Below, one piece after another: positions 1 to 14,396 of a stretch of DNA of 64,000 nt. The notes under the pieces were generated by a model. That model was given only the letters and a program-made list of their open reading frames with translations. It did not search any database and was not told where the DNA came from. Position numbers and translations under genes: made by a program. The number at the start of each line of letters is the position of its first letter. The stretch's first letter is position 1. The stretch is from Dirofilaria immitis (taxonomy: Eukaryota > Nematoda > Chromadorea > Rhabditida > Onchocercidae): the NCBI GenBank assembly GCA_024305405.1, contig JAKNDB010000107.1:4014501-4078500 (forward strand). Direction: 5' to 3'.

Positions 1-3000
1 GTATTATTCTCGTTTTTATTTTTATTATTAATAACAATAACATTAATATAACAATAATCATCATTGAAAGCAACAGTAATAATATTATCATTAAGTTTAA
101 TGATAAAAGTTTGCAGTAATAATAATATTATTATTATTGATAATAAAAGATGAAAATAAAAACGGTATTACTAACGATATAATATTAATAGTACTATCAA
201 AGAATAAAACAATGATAGTATTAAAATGATAATGATAAGTTTTATCAATGATAAGAAAAATTTTGATTTTAATCATAAAAATGCATATGGACTCCTTGGT
301 CTGTGTTTCAAGACCGGTCAGATAGGTGATTAACATTTACATTGTGATGTAACTTTATATACATATAATATATAATTATATGTAAATGCATAAAATATTA
401 TAAATTTACTAATTGTTTTAAAAAAATTAACCATTTACCGATAAGTAGCATGCGATCGTAATTACTAAATGTAATTAGTAAAATTATAATCAATGCATGT
501 CACTATTATTTCAAGTGAAAGGTTATATTTTATTTAAATTTTATCTAAGACATATTTCAATATTATTTAGGATTCCAATTATTAATTATAAAAAAATTGA
601 TCGACTAAATAAAAGTTATGTATTAATATGCTAAAATGAAGCTCTTAATGCATATATTAAAGAAATTTTTGTTCATTGTTTATAATTATTTCTAAAAATA
701 GATTTGTTGATATTATTACAAATAATTTAATAATTAAAAATTATAGACTAATGAAAAAATATTAAAGAAATTAAAGTTACACGCATGTTATAGAAAATTT
801 TCATTTATTATTTATATATATATTCTTGAAAACAAAATATTAATCAATGCAGAAATAATGGCAATAATTAAAGATTATATTATAATAAAATAAATATTCG
901 AGAAATTGAAATATAAAATAAATGAGGAAAATATATTCTTACACTTATATTAATAGCAAAATTTCTTGTAATAAAATTTAGCAATTGATAATACTATACG
1001 AGCTTATTTACATTATCTATTTGGAAATGATAGCTTAACAGGCAGCTGTGATAACAAAGATTGTTATTACATTTTATTCGTAGTGGCACAATTTATTTGC
1101 ATTCCGAATATTTTCAAATTTCATTTTATAAATTGAAATTTTTTAAAACCAAAAAATTAAGTAGTTTTTTTATATCTTCTCATTACAGTATCTCTTTATT
1201 CCTTTTTCTTTTTACTGTAATGTTCTGTTTTTCAAATAATTTTTTCTCAAATAATGAATTATTTTATTAATTAATTAATCACCAATAATTTATTCAGATT
1301 TTCTAATAAGTGAAAAATTACGATAAATTTTCACTTTGATTCAATTTTTAATAACAACAACAACAATGAGAAATTAATATCTTCCAAATTTCGTTCTTTT
1401 TTTTCGTTGAAAAAATCATATATATATTTCATTATCGGATATTTGATAAAAATGATGATAAGAATTTAAATTGTAACCTAATTAGTTTTATCACTTTTTA
1501 ATGTAACTAATATTGCATCATTTTACAATCGCTTTCAAAATTATCATCCATTTCTAAATTTTCCATACAAAATATCATTTCATTGTCTTATTAATTACTC
1601 AAACGAAATATTTAATTAATAAATTTCAAAATTATTTTAATATACTATTTCAATTTTAATCTATCAATTTCCAGTATCATTGGCTATTACTCTATTTTTT
1701 TAATTTCTAGTTAACTGAATTAATTCTAAAGTATTTCAATCCCAACACCTATACGTATATGTAATAATATATTTTCAACTGTGCATTGTCAATTATTTAA
1801 ATTACAATTCTGTTTACTTTATTCGAAGATATCAATGATAATCTGAAATATTTTAAGGAAAAAAATAGCAGAGAATTAATCTATGAAGTAAACAAAAGTT
1901 TTACGTTTTTTATGACATTTCAATAAGCGAATTTAAAAACAAATAATTTGTGTTATTAATTTTTCTGCCTCCTTCTTGTTATCTTACCACCTTTTTTTTA
2001 TTGATAAGGTATCTGTTGATAAATTTGTTGTAATATTTAATGAATGCATTTTAGATTAATCATTATTTCATGTGTTTGTTTTATTAGTAAAAGAAAAAAA
2101 AGACGAAAGATTAGAGATTCGAGAGTGACTAAAATTTATTTTCGAATTTCATTATTCAAAATTTTTAATTAGTATTATTTGCAAATGTCTCTCTATTAAA
2201 CAAGTAATTATTTAGATTTCGCCATTCGAAAATTTGACAGTTTTTAATTAAAGCTATTTTCAGATGTCTATCATCTTCTATTGCATTAAATAAACGAAGT
2301 AATTAGTGGAGAATAGCTAAGGTTTTTTTGCAAATCGAGATCGATTGAAAATTGAAGCAAATTTCCAGTAATGATAGAATTTAATAAATTCGAGAAATTA
2401 TCTTTTCAAGTATTTTTCGTGATGATGAAAAAATAGTGCAAAATTTTTTCATATTTAATGTCAATATATAATAAAAAACTACTTGTATCGAAATAGTTTA
2501 AAGTTTCAATTTCAAAAATTTTTTTATTTTTTGATTTTTTTCCTTTTTTAAACAACTATTTATATTCTTGAAAAACATCAAACATTATTAGAAAAAATAA
2601 AATATCAATTGATCAAACTTGAAAAATATTTTAAGAATAAAAGCAACTTGCTGTTAAATGATATTTGCATATTTAAATTCAAAATTGATGAGAGCTTTTT
2701 CTCTTTTCAAACTTATTTTATCCTCTTATTTTCTCATTCATTCGATGATAAATGTTGAAAATGTTTTTTTAGACAAAAATTTTTGTTTTGCTTTTTTGAA
2801 AGAAAAAGTAAAAATAAAAAACAAGACTTATTAATAATTTAAGACAACGAAAAATGAAATTTTGGCAGAAAAGTATATCTCTATTCGTATATAAACAGAT
2901 TTCAAAAGGTATCAAATAATTCATTTCTTTCGTATTTCTTGAAATCACTTCAACTTCTTCAAATTACACTTTTTCTTTCTACTGAAAAGTAATATGCACT

Positions 3001-6000
3001 TAAAAATTGAAATAATTAAAAATGAATTAATTACAATGTAGGCAATATTCAAATATGTAAACCCATTAATCGAAGTGATAATTATTTTATTTCGAATAGA
3101 TAATTATGTTAAGCTTAAACTAATTTTGTGCTAAATTCATTATTGTCAGCTATCATTACTGTACTTGGTTGTTGTGATAACTGATATCGTTATCATGATA
3201 AAATACGAATTAATTTTATTACAAAGCATAGCAATTTTCGCTATTTAATTTAAATTCATCTATAGGTAAATGACAAACAGCAATTTACAAAACATAGCAA
3301 AAATTTCACAAAACGCGCTATCACTTTTATCGTTTACATAAAGTGTTAGGAACTAGATTACTTCGATGACAAACAAGATGCATGTACAAATAAAATAAAA
3401 ATTGAAAGGAAAAGTATAAAGTTCACAATTTTATAAATTTCTAAATCTCATTCGATCATCTTCACAAGTTCGAGTAATTTGATCCATTCATTTTTTTTTG
3501 TTCTTTATATTATCAAATTTATCCTTAAGCAATTTTATTTTATCGTTCATTAATAATATTTCATATTTGAGCTTTTTATCTGAATGAGACATACCAATTG
3601 TTCGCGAAAAAGCTGATTATCAAATGCTAAAATATTAATCCAATTGATCGTTGTTTTTCAACTACAGTATTGATTTATTACAGTATAATAAATACCGTAC
3701 ATGTATTATATAGTGTATATTAAATGTATTAATTAATATATAATTAGGATATATATTAATTATGGTATCTAATACGTAATTATCATTGAATTTAGAGAGT
3801 ATATTTTTCATTTCTATTTTTTATACTATTCTATAAATTACAAAATTAATATAACTTTTAATTCGCTATTTTCATTTCGTCGTTATTTGTTTTCAAAAAA
3901 CGGCATCAAATATAAATAATGATTGGTAATTGCTTTCAAACACTTACGGTAATTTATTTTGAAATTTGCAAATTTAACAAAATTTATTGATTATATTTTC
4001 ATCACATCCATAAATAAACAATTTGATTTTAATTTATTATCTATTTTCACTTGTCTTCTTTTTCTGTTATAATTGTTTAATTTATTTCTTTTAATTCATT
4101 TTTTGTTAAATCATTTCTTTCTTATGATATACAAATGAAATCTAAAAATCCAACCGAACAATAATTATTAACTGATTATATCCGAAATGTAATTGAAATG
4201 AGTAATCAATTAATCAACTATTATTCTAATAATATTTGTCTCATATGAATCTCTTTGATATTTTCATATATCGATTAATTCGAAAAAATAATAATTAGCA
4301 AAGTGATATGAAATTATTTCAATTCAAATTTCTTATTTTCTTTATTCAAGGTAAATCAATTCAGGAAATATTTCGACTTAATTAATATATTTTTGGCATT
4401 TATTTCATTTTTTTTTTTTGTTCAGACATTTCCATTTTTTTTTCGAAATTCTTTTTTTCATAAAAATTTTAAACCTTATGTCTTAGTTATTTCAAATTTT
4501 TTTTTAATTTTATTCGTCGACATTTCCATAAATTTTCTCACTTCATAATTAAAGGCTTAATTAATATTTTTCCTTTTTTTTTTTTTTAAATAATTAATCC
4601 TCAAACCGACGATAATAATAGTTGAGACTCAAATTTTTGATAATTTCTTTTACAAAACTTTTTTTGGCTTTAAATAATTTATATTAATTATCAAACATAT
4701 GCATATTTGAACATATTTATATTTCTTTTCAACAAACATAATTTCGTTCAAAAAATTTAGAAAAGGAAAACGAAATTTAAAAAATGAAAGATATTTTTAG
4801 AAAACAATAAAAAAGAGGAAAATCCATAAGTCATAGTTTTCGAAAAAAGGAAAAACAAAATTTCAAAAGATTGAAAAAGATTTTAGGGAAGAAAAAAGGA
4901 AAATAAATTATAGCTCTTCAAAAAAAAGATAAAAATCAATCATTGAAAAATGGAAAATATTTTTAGTAAAAGGATCAAAAATGAATAGAAAATTGAAAAT
5001 GGAATATTTTAGAAAGATTAGAATGAAACATATCATTGTGATAAAGGAGAAAGATTAAAGATTAACTTGAGAATAAACTTTTACCAATCATTTCATAGCA
5101 TATATTCACCGATCTTCTCACAATTATATCTGACACAGATGTTCAATTGAAATTGTAATAAGATCAATAGTATTCCTTTATTCGTTCACATTTAGCTTCC
5201 TATTACAGCTGCTGGTATAATATTATCCGGATATTACAAGATGTAAGTTTGTAGAAATTTAAAATTATCCGAAAACTGATTGTAATTCTTATCCGGAAAA
5301 CTGATTATAATTTTTACAAATTTTTCCATATATTATTAATTTCATAAAGTTGTCCAAATTTTTAACGGATTATAATTTTTAGAAATTGCTAAAAATGTCG
5401 GAAGATAATAGTATTCAGAATTTTTAGAATATCATAAGCTTTATAGAGAATATCCAGAAATTCAAATGATTCAAAAAATGATTAGTTATTAGAAAATTGT
5501 CTGAAATATTAGTACTAGTCGAATATCTATCTATTTAGAAATTAGCTATTATTTTGCAGTATTCTCTATTTTTTTGAAAATCAAAAATTTCATGAATTTA
5601 TTAATTTAATAAATTATTTATTTATCATTTCAAGTAAAGAATTATTTAAGTCCTTTATTTATTTACTTTCTATGTATTATTGTTGTTCATTTTGTTTATC
5701 TTAGAAAGCTGAAAATTTGAAATTATTTATTTTTTCTTATTTTTCTCTTTTTTTTTGTTTGAAATATTAAATAATTTGTTAATTTCATGTGACAAATTTT
5801 TGATGTCGCTGATTTTATTGTATTTATATTTCTTAAAGCAAAATTAATTAATGTTTTAAAAGTTAATTTAGAACATTGAATTTCATATTTGAAAAGATAT
5901 TTAATATAAATTATTTGTAAATTCATCTCATATCTTTTATGTTTATCACATATGCCGAAATATGATAATATGCTTTTAATTAATAATTAATTAATCAGCT

Positions 6001-7189
6001 CGCCGTTAAATTTTTCGTTATGAAATTTAATTATAATTCTATAAATTTATCATTCAAAATAAAATAAAAAGTCATTTTTTTCAAATAATTCTGTCAAATA
6101 TCAATTAATACATTATTAAAATAATCAATCATTATCAACATAAATTTTTGATTCAATCAAAAATACGTTAATTTTATTTTTAATGAAGAACTGACCGACG
6201 CTTGAAATTTTGAAATTTTTGCATAATTGTATTTTTAAAAATGATGAAAAACCGAAAATTCCAATTCTCTTCGTAGAAATTTGCATAATTTTTATATTTG
6301 CTATTGATGCTTTGGAAAAAAATGAAATTTGCATAATTTTTGTTTCAATTTAGATTTTTGAGAAATTAAATTAAAAATTAAATTTGCATTTTGCTAATAA
6401 TAAAAACGATAATAATACTAATAATTGGTTCCAGCAAAAAAATTTACTTTTGAATGAGATTGAATATTTAAATTTAAATTTAATTTTCGATTTTTCTTAA
6501 TTCTTTATTTTACATCTATCATTTTAGTATTACTACTTTGAAAAAAAGGAAAACTATTGATAATATGCTTAAAGAGAATTGAGTTCTTAATTTTGTTTTC
6601 ATTTCAATATTATCATACAACATAGAATGCATGAATTGATGAAAAGTATTAATTTTATTATTATCAAATATTATTGAAACGATTAATTCATATATTTTGG
6701 ATGAGAACGAATATTATTGAATTTATAATTCTTTTCAAATTTAAAATTTAAATTTCTGATAATATTACTTTTTTTTCAATTATTTCCTTCATTTCAAATT
6801 TATCATTACTGAAATTAATGCGATTTTAAATCGATAAATAGTACTATTGCTAAGTATTATGTAATTTAAGAGATATGCTAACTAGTAATTCAATTCAAAT
6901 ATTTCAATTCTTCACTTATTGTCATTTGGGAGTGTGATTTTTCAATATTATTAGCATTATCTATGATTCTATACTTTGATCAAATTCAAATAGCATAATT
7001 TAATAATAATGATGAATTTTGAATTTATTCATAATAGCATGATGGAATTCAATTATCTCGATTTCTTATTTTTATCATTGAAAAAAGCTTAATGATTTTT
7101 ATCTATGGCACTATGATTTAATGATAATAGGAATTATGTATTCAAATTCAGACTCACTTTCATACTTTTTGTTTTATTTCTGATATGGC

Positions 7190-7550
7190 TTAGTAGATTA
7201 CATAATCAAATAATCGAATTCAGATATTTTATCCTACACTGTATCCTCCATAATTAGAAGCTTAATTTTTTCTCGACGATATTCGCTACACTCTGAGTTT
7301 ATAATTTAATAACAGTAGTAAATTACATAGTCAAATAATAAAATTTAAATGCTTCTAATTCATTTTTGTTTTTCGTAAATAGAAGCTGAATTTCTTTTCT
7401 ATAATATTCATTCTAACCTATGACCTTATAATGTGATGACGGTGGTAAACTATGCAAATTAAATATTCGAATTCAAATTCTTGAATTACAGATTCTTGCA
7501 TTTACAGAAGCATATATTCTTCATTTTGTCGATGGTATCCACCCACAAAC
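7190..7550. repeat. decayed tandem repeat, period about 125 bp
   Basis: Three diverged copies share the order ATTACATAGTCAAATAAT, a block near TGCTTCTAATT, AGAAGCTGAATTT, TATTCATTCTAA and TTATAATTTAATGACAGTAG. Weaker copies may extend back to about 6840. Judged by eye. Confidence 0.45.
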
Positions 7551-7581
7551 AAATGACATATAATTACAACTATTGTCATCA

Positions 7582-7656
7582 ATGGATCATGAAGTGGGAA
7601 ATGCGGGGAAAGAAATAATTTGGAAAAGGGCAGGGGAAAGAAATGCTATAAATTAA
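7582..7656 (+). CDS. possible 24-codon small ORF
   Basis: A purine-rich, GC-richer patch reads ATG to TAA for 24 codons, beginning MDHEVGNAGKE and ending RNAIN. It has two tryptophan/arginine-containing blocks rather than the I/K/F/N mix typical of chance ORFs here. No homology is recognised and no strong splice acceptor lies just upstream. It may be chance in a G-rich patch, part of a 5' untranslated region, or a short exon. Confidence 0.12.
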   Translation: MDHEVGNAGKEIIWKRAGERNAIN

Positions 7657-8790
7657 AATTACTTTTGTATGAAGCAAACTGTTTTATTCAATTATTTCTA
7701 TTTCTTTGATCTATTTTTCCATTTCAATTTTTTGTTTTTGAAATAAAAACTTAATACTCAAATAATCGTTGATCGCAATTGAAAACTTTGTAATTTTATT
7801 TAATTCAAATAGTTGTTTTTGGAATCTAAATTGATTTGTTTTTGTTTATCATTTTTGTATTCTTTTTTATATAAAATTTTATATTTAAAAATTTTCAGTC
7901 CTATTTTTAGCTTAAGAAAATATTATATTTTATTAAAATAATTTTAAATATGTAATTTGAATGAGAAAGAAATAATTTTATTTTAATTTGAAATAATTTT
8001 TCTTTTATTATTTTTTTCTTATAAAATTTTTAAAATTTACATTTATGAAGAAGAAATAAATTTATTTGGAAGAAAAGAAAAAAAATCGATGAATGGTTAG
8101 AATTATTTAGCATAAAATGTATATGATTTGTTTAATTAATCATAAAACTCTTTAATTAAATATTTCCATTTTTGAATTTGTCACGTTTTCTTTTACGTAA
8201 GAAACGTGAAAAATTTGTTGAATATTTCGTATAGAATTACTGTAACAATAAAAGCTTAAAAGAAATTAATTTAACATTTTCATATATTTTTTCAATAAAA
8301 TTCATTGGATATTACCATATTGATATATATTATTAGTAAATGATAAGAAATATAAAAATTATTGTCCAATGTTTTCATATAAAATTATAAAGAAATCTAA
8401 AAATTGACCTAATATTTTCATTGCAAATCTAATAAAAGAAAAAAAAAAATTATTAAAATGGGTCGAAATATTGCCATATGGCAAATATAAAATTTTAATA
8501 TTATATTATTTGATAAAATTATATTGTTTTGTTACATTCTCATTCATATTATTATTCTTTTAAAGTCAAACATTCTAACAATAATACCATTCTTTGAATA
8601 ACTAATAATAGTTGTAAAATTTATGATTTAATGAAAAAGACCGATGAGCTGATTCACTTTGAAAATTGTATGTAAGAATTAGAATTCAAAATGATACAAT
8701 GTAACAGATGTCCTTGTCATTATCCGTATCATCCTTGTAGTCACATCACTTTTAATAACTCATTCCTTTCCGTTCCTTTCCTCTTTACTA

Positions 8791-8828
8791 ATGACAGCAG
8801 TAGCAGCAGCAGCAACAACAACAACAAC

Positions 8829-8903
<75 letters not shown>
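8791..8903. repeat. compound trinucleotide microsatellite, CAG/CAA then TAG
   Basis: A short CAG/TAG and CAA segment (8791-8829) passes into an uninterrupted TAG run of roughly 24 units (about 8830-8903). The ORF that runs through it as polyserine is carried by the repeat and is not evidence of a gene. Confidence 0.9.
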
Positions 8904-8904
<1 letters not shown>

Positions 8905-9006
8905 ATTTGAAATAAGTAAATAAATAACTCAGATATGTTGTTAATATTCAAATGAACCAGCACTTTCTACCATATGTTTCTTATTTGCATATTTCCAATA
9001 CATTCA

Positions 9007-9048
9007 ATTATTAGAATAGAAAATTTATTAATTTTCTATTCTAATAAT
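9007..9048. repeat. perfect 19-bp stem hairpin, 4-base loop
   Basis: Bases 9007-9025 are exactly reverse-complementary to 9030-9048, with loop TATT. Pairing stops at an A/A mismatch outside. The stem is shorter than usual for a nematode pre-miRNA, so a palindromic repeat or cruciform is more likely. Confidence 0.8.
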
Positions 9049-10838
9049 ATTTCATAAAAATATGAATTCCCAATTATTTTATTTATTAATGTTTGTTTAT
9101 TAAAGTGAAATAAAAATATAATATGAATTTAAAATAAAGTAAATAAATATAAATAAATGAGTGAGTGAGGATGGAACTTTCAATCATTATTTATCAAATA
9201 CATTGATTAAAAAAAGTTTAAATCAAATTAATCAATACAGCCATTTCCTTTTTGTGCTATTTTTATATATTTATTACTTTATTTTTAAGTAATATTTAAA
9301 GTAAATATTATTTTTCAATTACTTATTTTGTTGATTTTTGAAATTAAAAGTCATATATAATAAATAGTAAATACATAAGGTAAAGCATAAGTGATAAAAT
9401 GAATATAAATAAATGAGTAAAATTTAAAAATTAATTAAATATTAATAAATCAATAAATCTGATAAATTAAAATGAAATATATTGACAATTAAATAAATGA
9501 ATAATGATAAAAAATTAGAATCAGAAAGTAATTTAAGTATTTATGACAAATGAAATGATTATTGATTTTTAGTTTTAATCTCAATTTTCTCATCTTATCA
9601 AAACATTTTACCATGGATTATTTGTTTGTTCACTTTTGTTAAACATCATACATCATAATATTTATGCTGACTAATTATTGCTATCTAATTAGGTGTCATT
9701 TAAATTTCATTTCTATTTTATTTCTTTCTTTCCCATATCCTATTTATTGATTTTTTATATTTCATATATCTTTTATTGATTTTTTTGCATTACTTTATCA
9801 TCATTTGTTAATGTTTGCTAATATTATCAATTATTGATTATTTTACTAATGATAAATATCGCTGTCATTTCTTTTTTCAAAATCAGTACAATCCTTTTTA
9901 TTTCTTTATAAATTATTACAATTCCTGCTGTCTATAGCAATCATGGTATCATAATTTTTTTCTTTTAATATCTGAGAATTTTATCATAATCGTTGTCAGT
10001 ATTATTATCATATCATCTTCTCCTTTTATTCATATGCCATCAATAAAATTGATCGTATCATTGTAACGCGATCATCATTAAATGTTAGTCAATGTTAACG
10101 TCCGTATAACATTTGTCCTTCAGACTTTTTATTATCAATTCATTTCATGAATTTTTCTTAAAATCAAAATTTACAAAATAACTTTTGTTAATATATCACT
10201 TTTACGTTGCATGAAATAAGTTTTGAAAAGAAATTTCTCTTTTTTTTCAACTGATGTCAATTTTTTCTAAAATGAATATAATATCTAAATAATTTAAATA
10301 TTTTAAAAATTTTATAAGATTTTTTTCTCATACTTTTTCAATATTATCGAGTATTACTATTATTATCATTATCATTATTATCACTGTCATTATTATTATA
10401 ATTATTATTGCTAAAAGATTATTATTCATAGCATCCCAAAGAATATTATTTATATCATTAAGTCTTATTAATTTTATTCTTCTTTTGAAATCAAAAATAA
10501 TATGAATATTATCATTATAATGGAAATATTTTTGCTAATTTTTATTCGAAAAAAAATTCTTTAATTCTTTTATAAAATCGATTTACATGCAAATAATAGT
10601 GGAAAAGGAAAAGTTGAATGAAATGAAATTCAAATTTGAATAAATAAATAATTAATAATTATTTTAATTACAACCATAGAATTTATGTAACAATTTTTTA
10701 GCAATTCTAAAATATAAAATTCATTGCAATGAAGTTTTTATTTTCATTATTTACTTTCTAACTTAGCAATTAAAAGAAATAATATGTTGAAAACAAAATT
10801 TAAAAAATATAAATTTATTTTATGCCTAAACTTTTAAT

Positions 10839-10871
10839 TTATTTGTTAAGCAAAAATTGCTTAACAAATAA
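10839..10871. repeat. perfect 15-bp stem hairpin, 3-base loop
   Basis: TTATTTGTTAAGCAA is followed after AAA by its exact reverse complement. There is no flanking gene and no T-run making it terminator-like in a meaningful context. Confidence 0.75.
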
Positions 10872-12027
10872 CAAATAATTGATACTGCGATCAATTCTAA
10901 TTAATTAAATAATAAATGAATAATCTATCTACTCTTATAATGAAAAGTTTTTGTCTTTATTAGTTAATTTGTATTACATCATATTACCGTATTACATTCA
11001 TGATAATCATACATTCGCAGCTATTAACTTATTTTATTAATTTATATTACACATGTAACACGTATTACACTTATTAAACGTGTTACGCTTATATTAGTCA
11101 TATGTTTTATTATACATTAATTTTAAAATTCCTTTCACAATTGCTTTTATTTTTGGAAAATTGAAATAAAATAAAAATATCCAATTAAATCTCTTCCAAA
11201 TTGAATTGTTTATTTGCATTCAATTTAACATCATCTTGTAAATCTCTCGAGATTCGTCTTCCTCTCTTTCTTTTATTCAGTAATTTTTAATCAAAAAAAA
11301 TAATAAAATTTCATTTTTAAAATATTTGATATTAATGTTAGAAGATTACTATTAATCAGATGTAATGAATATTATTTACATTAAATTTAATTAGCTAACT
11401 CAATTAAGAAATATTTTAAATACGAAAATAAATAAATAAAAAATTATTTTTACACGATATTCAATCTATCATATAACTTTAATTAACATATAATCTAATT
11501 AGAAAAAAAATATGAGAACTCAGTTATAATTTTTTTTAATTAATTAAATTATTTATTTCTAAAAAATTAATTCTAATGATTATTGCTATAATCATATCTG
11601 AAATTACTAAAAAATAAGAAAAAAAAACGTAAATAAAAAAGTTGAATTATACAACCTTTCTCTTCCGTATATTAATAATTTATCGACTTTTAATAAAAAT
11701 TAAATTATTTAAAAAACAGTTCATATCTTCTTCTATTATTATTATAACTAAATTAATAGATGAATAAAACAAAAATGATAGTGCTCGTAAATTAAATAAT
11801 TAATAAATCAATTTAATTTTTGTATTTTAATAAGATATTTTCTGTTCTAAAAATTCCAATTAATTAATATCATATCAAATTTTCTGATTTATTATTTAAA
11901 AAAAAAAAGAAAAATCGATAAAAGAGGCGATAACTTTATAAGAATGAATAATAGAAAAAATTCATAAATCTCACCTTCCCCTTTTCTTTACCTTCCCTTT
12001 TCTCTTTTTTTGTTTTTAGTTAATTAT

Positions 12028-12064
12028 ATGAATGATAATTTGAAATGGTTGACATTCGTTGAAG
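12028..12064 (+). CDS. candidate alternative first exon of gap-2-like gene (weak)
   Basis: An ATG lies 8 bases after TTTTTAG, which ends a long pyrimidine tract (11970-12019). That is the layout of a nematode trans-splice acceptor with a start codon. The frame reads MNDNLKWLTFVE, and AAG|GTCATC gives a phase-1 donor after base 12064. Phase 1 would fit the exon at 23145 (or 34060). Without splicing the frame continues to a stop at 12120 as a 30-codon ORF ending FFSKC. No homology is recognised, so it could equally be an independent short ORF or chance. Confidence 0.25.
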
Positions 12065-12439
12065 GTCATCGCAAGCAAATTTATGCCGCAAAAATTCCAA
12101 ACTTTTTTTCGAAATGTTAGAAAGGCTTAGTTGTCGAAAATTTATTATATTTTTTCATACTAACTTTGCTAATTTTTTTCTTTTTTTCTGAAAACATAAA
12201 GAATGGAAGGAAATAATATATATATTTGCTTCGCCTTTCACTTACGCCTTTTCATTGACTTTTGCTTTTGCTTTAATTTTATTTTACTTAACTTTAATTC
12301 ATTTCTTATAATAAGCATATCATAATTGCATTCCAATTTTCATTTATTAATTTCTAATATATTATATTATCTAAATGTTTATTATTAAATAAATTTAATT
12401 TTTAATCTTTTCTTAATATAAAATAAATAAATAATCACT

Positions 12440-13010
12440 TTTGATATTTAATTTCTCCTATTATACTATCAATAGTATTGTATAATTGCTCATTTGTTTC
12501 CAATAAAAATTACTCGAACATTATTTTTTGATCCTTTTTCAAAAAAAAATCGCATTTGATATTAAATTTCCAGTATTGTATTATGATTAGTATTTATAGA
12601 ACTTAATCTTTAATTTACATTTTAATTTCGTTTGTAGATTATATTAAATATTTGATTTCTAATTTTATTTATTAAAGCATATTTTTTATTGTAAACTTTA
12701 GCTTTTTCTAAAGATGATATTTTGTGTTTTTAATTTCCAATACGAAATAACTAATATTATCTGTAAATTAAATTTCATTTTCCTTCAAATATTGAATTTG
12801 ATATTTCGTTGCTAATCGTATGCCTTTGTTAATATTTGTATAATTTAACGCTTAATTGTTTTTAGAAATCATAGTGATATTTAATTTCCATTACAACATT
12901 ATTAGTACTATTTGTAAGTTTTAAATCTAATTTTTTACTAAAAATTATATTTGGTATTTTATTTCCAATACTATTTCGATGATAATATTTGTAGATTTTT
13001 TATTTTTTTC
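12440..13010. repeat. decayed tandem repeat, period about 100 bp
   Basis: About five or six diverged copies of a unit built around TTTGATATTTAATTTCC, AATACTATTA, AGTATTTGTAGATT and a T-rich ATTTTTTTCTAAAAATT segment. Boundaries are by eye. Confidence 0.4.
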
Positions 13011-13402
13011 TTTCATCAAAATTATACTTAAATTTGCGAAGAACATAAATTGATAATAATCTTCGGGCATCGACGACCGTATTTTATAAATTTATTTTCA
13101 CTGCAAATTACAAAATTCCTGGAAATACGACAAATGTTTGTCAAAATTTACTTTCTATGAACTAATGCTCTTTTCGGTAATAATTGATACCTGAAAAGAA
13201 GTAACCTTTTCAAAATAGAATATTTATTTTAAAAGTTTCTCGATATGATAACAGTATATGGCATAGGCTGAATATACATCACTCTATTGTACTTAAAATT
13301 ATTCACTATTTAAAAATTATTCATTTTTTTTACTCTCACTGTAATTAATAAAAGATTTACTTTTGCATTGTTAATATACAGTTACTCTTATTGTAACTAA
13401 TA

Positions 13403-13650
13403 TAGGTGATAAGATAGATTTCGGAAGCTGATTTTTGGTCTTGTCATTTCTCAATCTCGAAATCCAATATGATTGTGGTAATTTTTATTGATGAAACTTC
13501 TCCATCATTATTAGAATTGCAGCTTTCGGATCTATTCAGAAGCTGCGAATTAGAATGAAGAGTGAAATTTCGATTTGACGAGATTCAGAATTTCTTTTGC
13601 TCAAAAGCGAAATCTACCACGTCATCTTATCATATAAACTTTTTCGGAAT
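13403..13650. repeat. imperfect fold-back element, about 245 bp
   Basis: The left arm (GTGATAAGATAG, AGATTTCG, CAATCTCGAAATC, AATTGCAGCTTTC) and the right arm (GAAGCTGCGAATT, GAGATTCAG, CGAAATCTACC, CTTATCAT) are imperfect reverse complements around a centre near 13525. The order of blocks is preserved, as in a decayed miniature inverted-repeat element. No transposase is present. Confidence 0.4.
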
Positions 13651-14341
13651 CAAAGTACGAAATCTCAGGGGAAATTCTCATTAGATTATTTCAATGATAT
13701 GATATTTTAATCAAATTTAGAACATTCAACGGACATTATCGTGCTAATCACTGTTATCAGTTCATAATTCAACTAAAATTAAAATTTTCTTTTGATATTC
13801 TTAATTAGTATATACATTTATGTTTCCATTTATCAAATAATTTTTTCGTAAATTCCAGTTTACTTACTGTAAAAAAATCGATTTTTAAGCTTTAATTTAT
13901 TTTAATGTCTCAAAAAAATTGAAATTCAATTTTATTTCAGTAAAGTTATGAACAATACAAGAAGTATTCTTGAAATATCTTATTAAAACTTATTGTCATT
14001 TTGCAGTTTCAATAGTTTTTTGTTAATCTTTTTGATATGATGAAAGTGATAATTTAAATTCGTTTTATTTTCTTAGTTTTAATAAGAAATGCCAAATTTT
14101 TCCTCCTAAGGATTGTATTTAAATAAATGAGAAATTCTTTCTTCTGATATTTGTTTATGTATGAAAAATTGCCAAAATATTCAGAAATAATACTGTTGTT
14201 CCAAACAGGAAAAATACATTACTTGAGAATCGAATATCTGAAATAGGTCGTATTTCTCGATATCGTGTCTTTTACTTTTTGAGTAGCGAGAATCTAATCA
14301 AAACTAAGGATATGTTTTTAAGGATTTAAACAGAAAAAAGG

Positions 14342-14396
14342 ATGGAATTGGACGATCTTGGATTGCCGCCTTATTCCCGATTTTCGAGCATTCGCG
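14342..14396 (+). CDS. gap-2: likely first coding exon of the long gap-2-like isoform
   Basis: A 55-base GC-richer island opens with ATG and reads MELDDLGLPPYSRFSSIR. It then meets a good donor (CGCG|GTAAAA), leaving one base (phase 1). An in-frame TAA lies 15 bases upstream of the ATG, and ACAG at 14330-14333 could be a trans- or cis-splice acceptor. The single leftover G joins in frame to the exon at 23145, or alternatively to those at 34060 or 41307. The peptide has no known domain. Placing it in the RasGAP gene rests on strand, codon phase and the absence of any other gene between, so it is an inference. It could be the first exon of a different gene. Confidence 0.55.

Larger units (their letters stand above)
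1..12027. other. AT-rich 5' flank or intron, no convincing gene
   Basis: Very AT-rich DNA with no coding segment that I can support. ORFs over 60 codons here (for example 97-336 minus, 5723-5926 minus, 6125-6334 minus) are rich in I, K, F and N and have no recognisable motif. It does hold a TAG microsatellite, decayed tandem repeats near 7190-7550 and two perfect hairpins, listed separately. A small GC-richer island at about 285-330 has no usable splice site in an open frame. Confidence 0.6.

Noticed and set aside
285..345. GC-richer patch with ATGGACTCCTTGG
   Set aside because: The frame stops at TAG right before the only donor-like GTGATT, and no acceptor serves the other open frame.
8691..8963. 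Polyserine ORF (plus) and polythreonine ORF (minus)
   Set aside because: Carried by the TAG/CAG repeat. The non-repeat part (MIQCNRCPCHYPYHPC) is short with no splice support.
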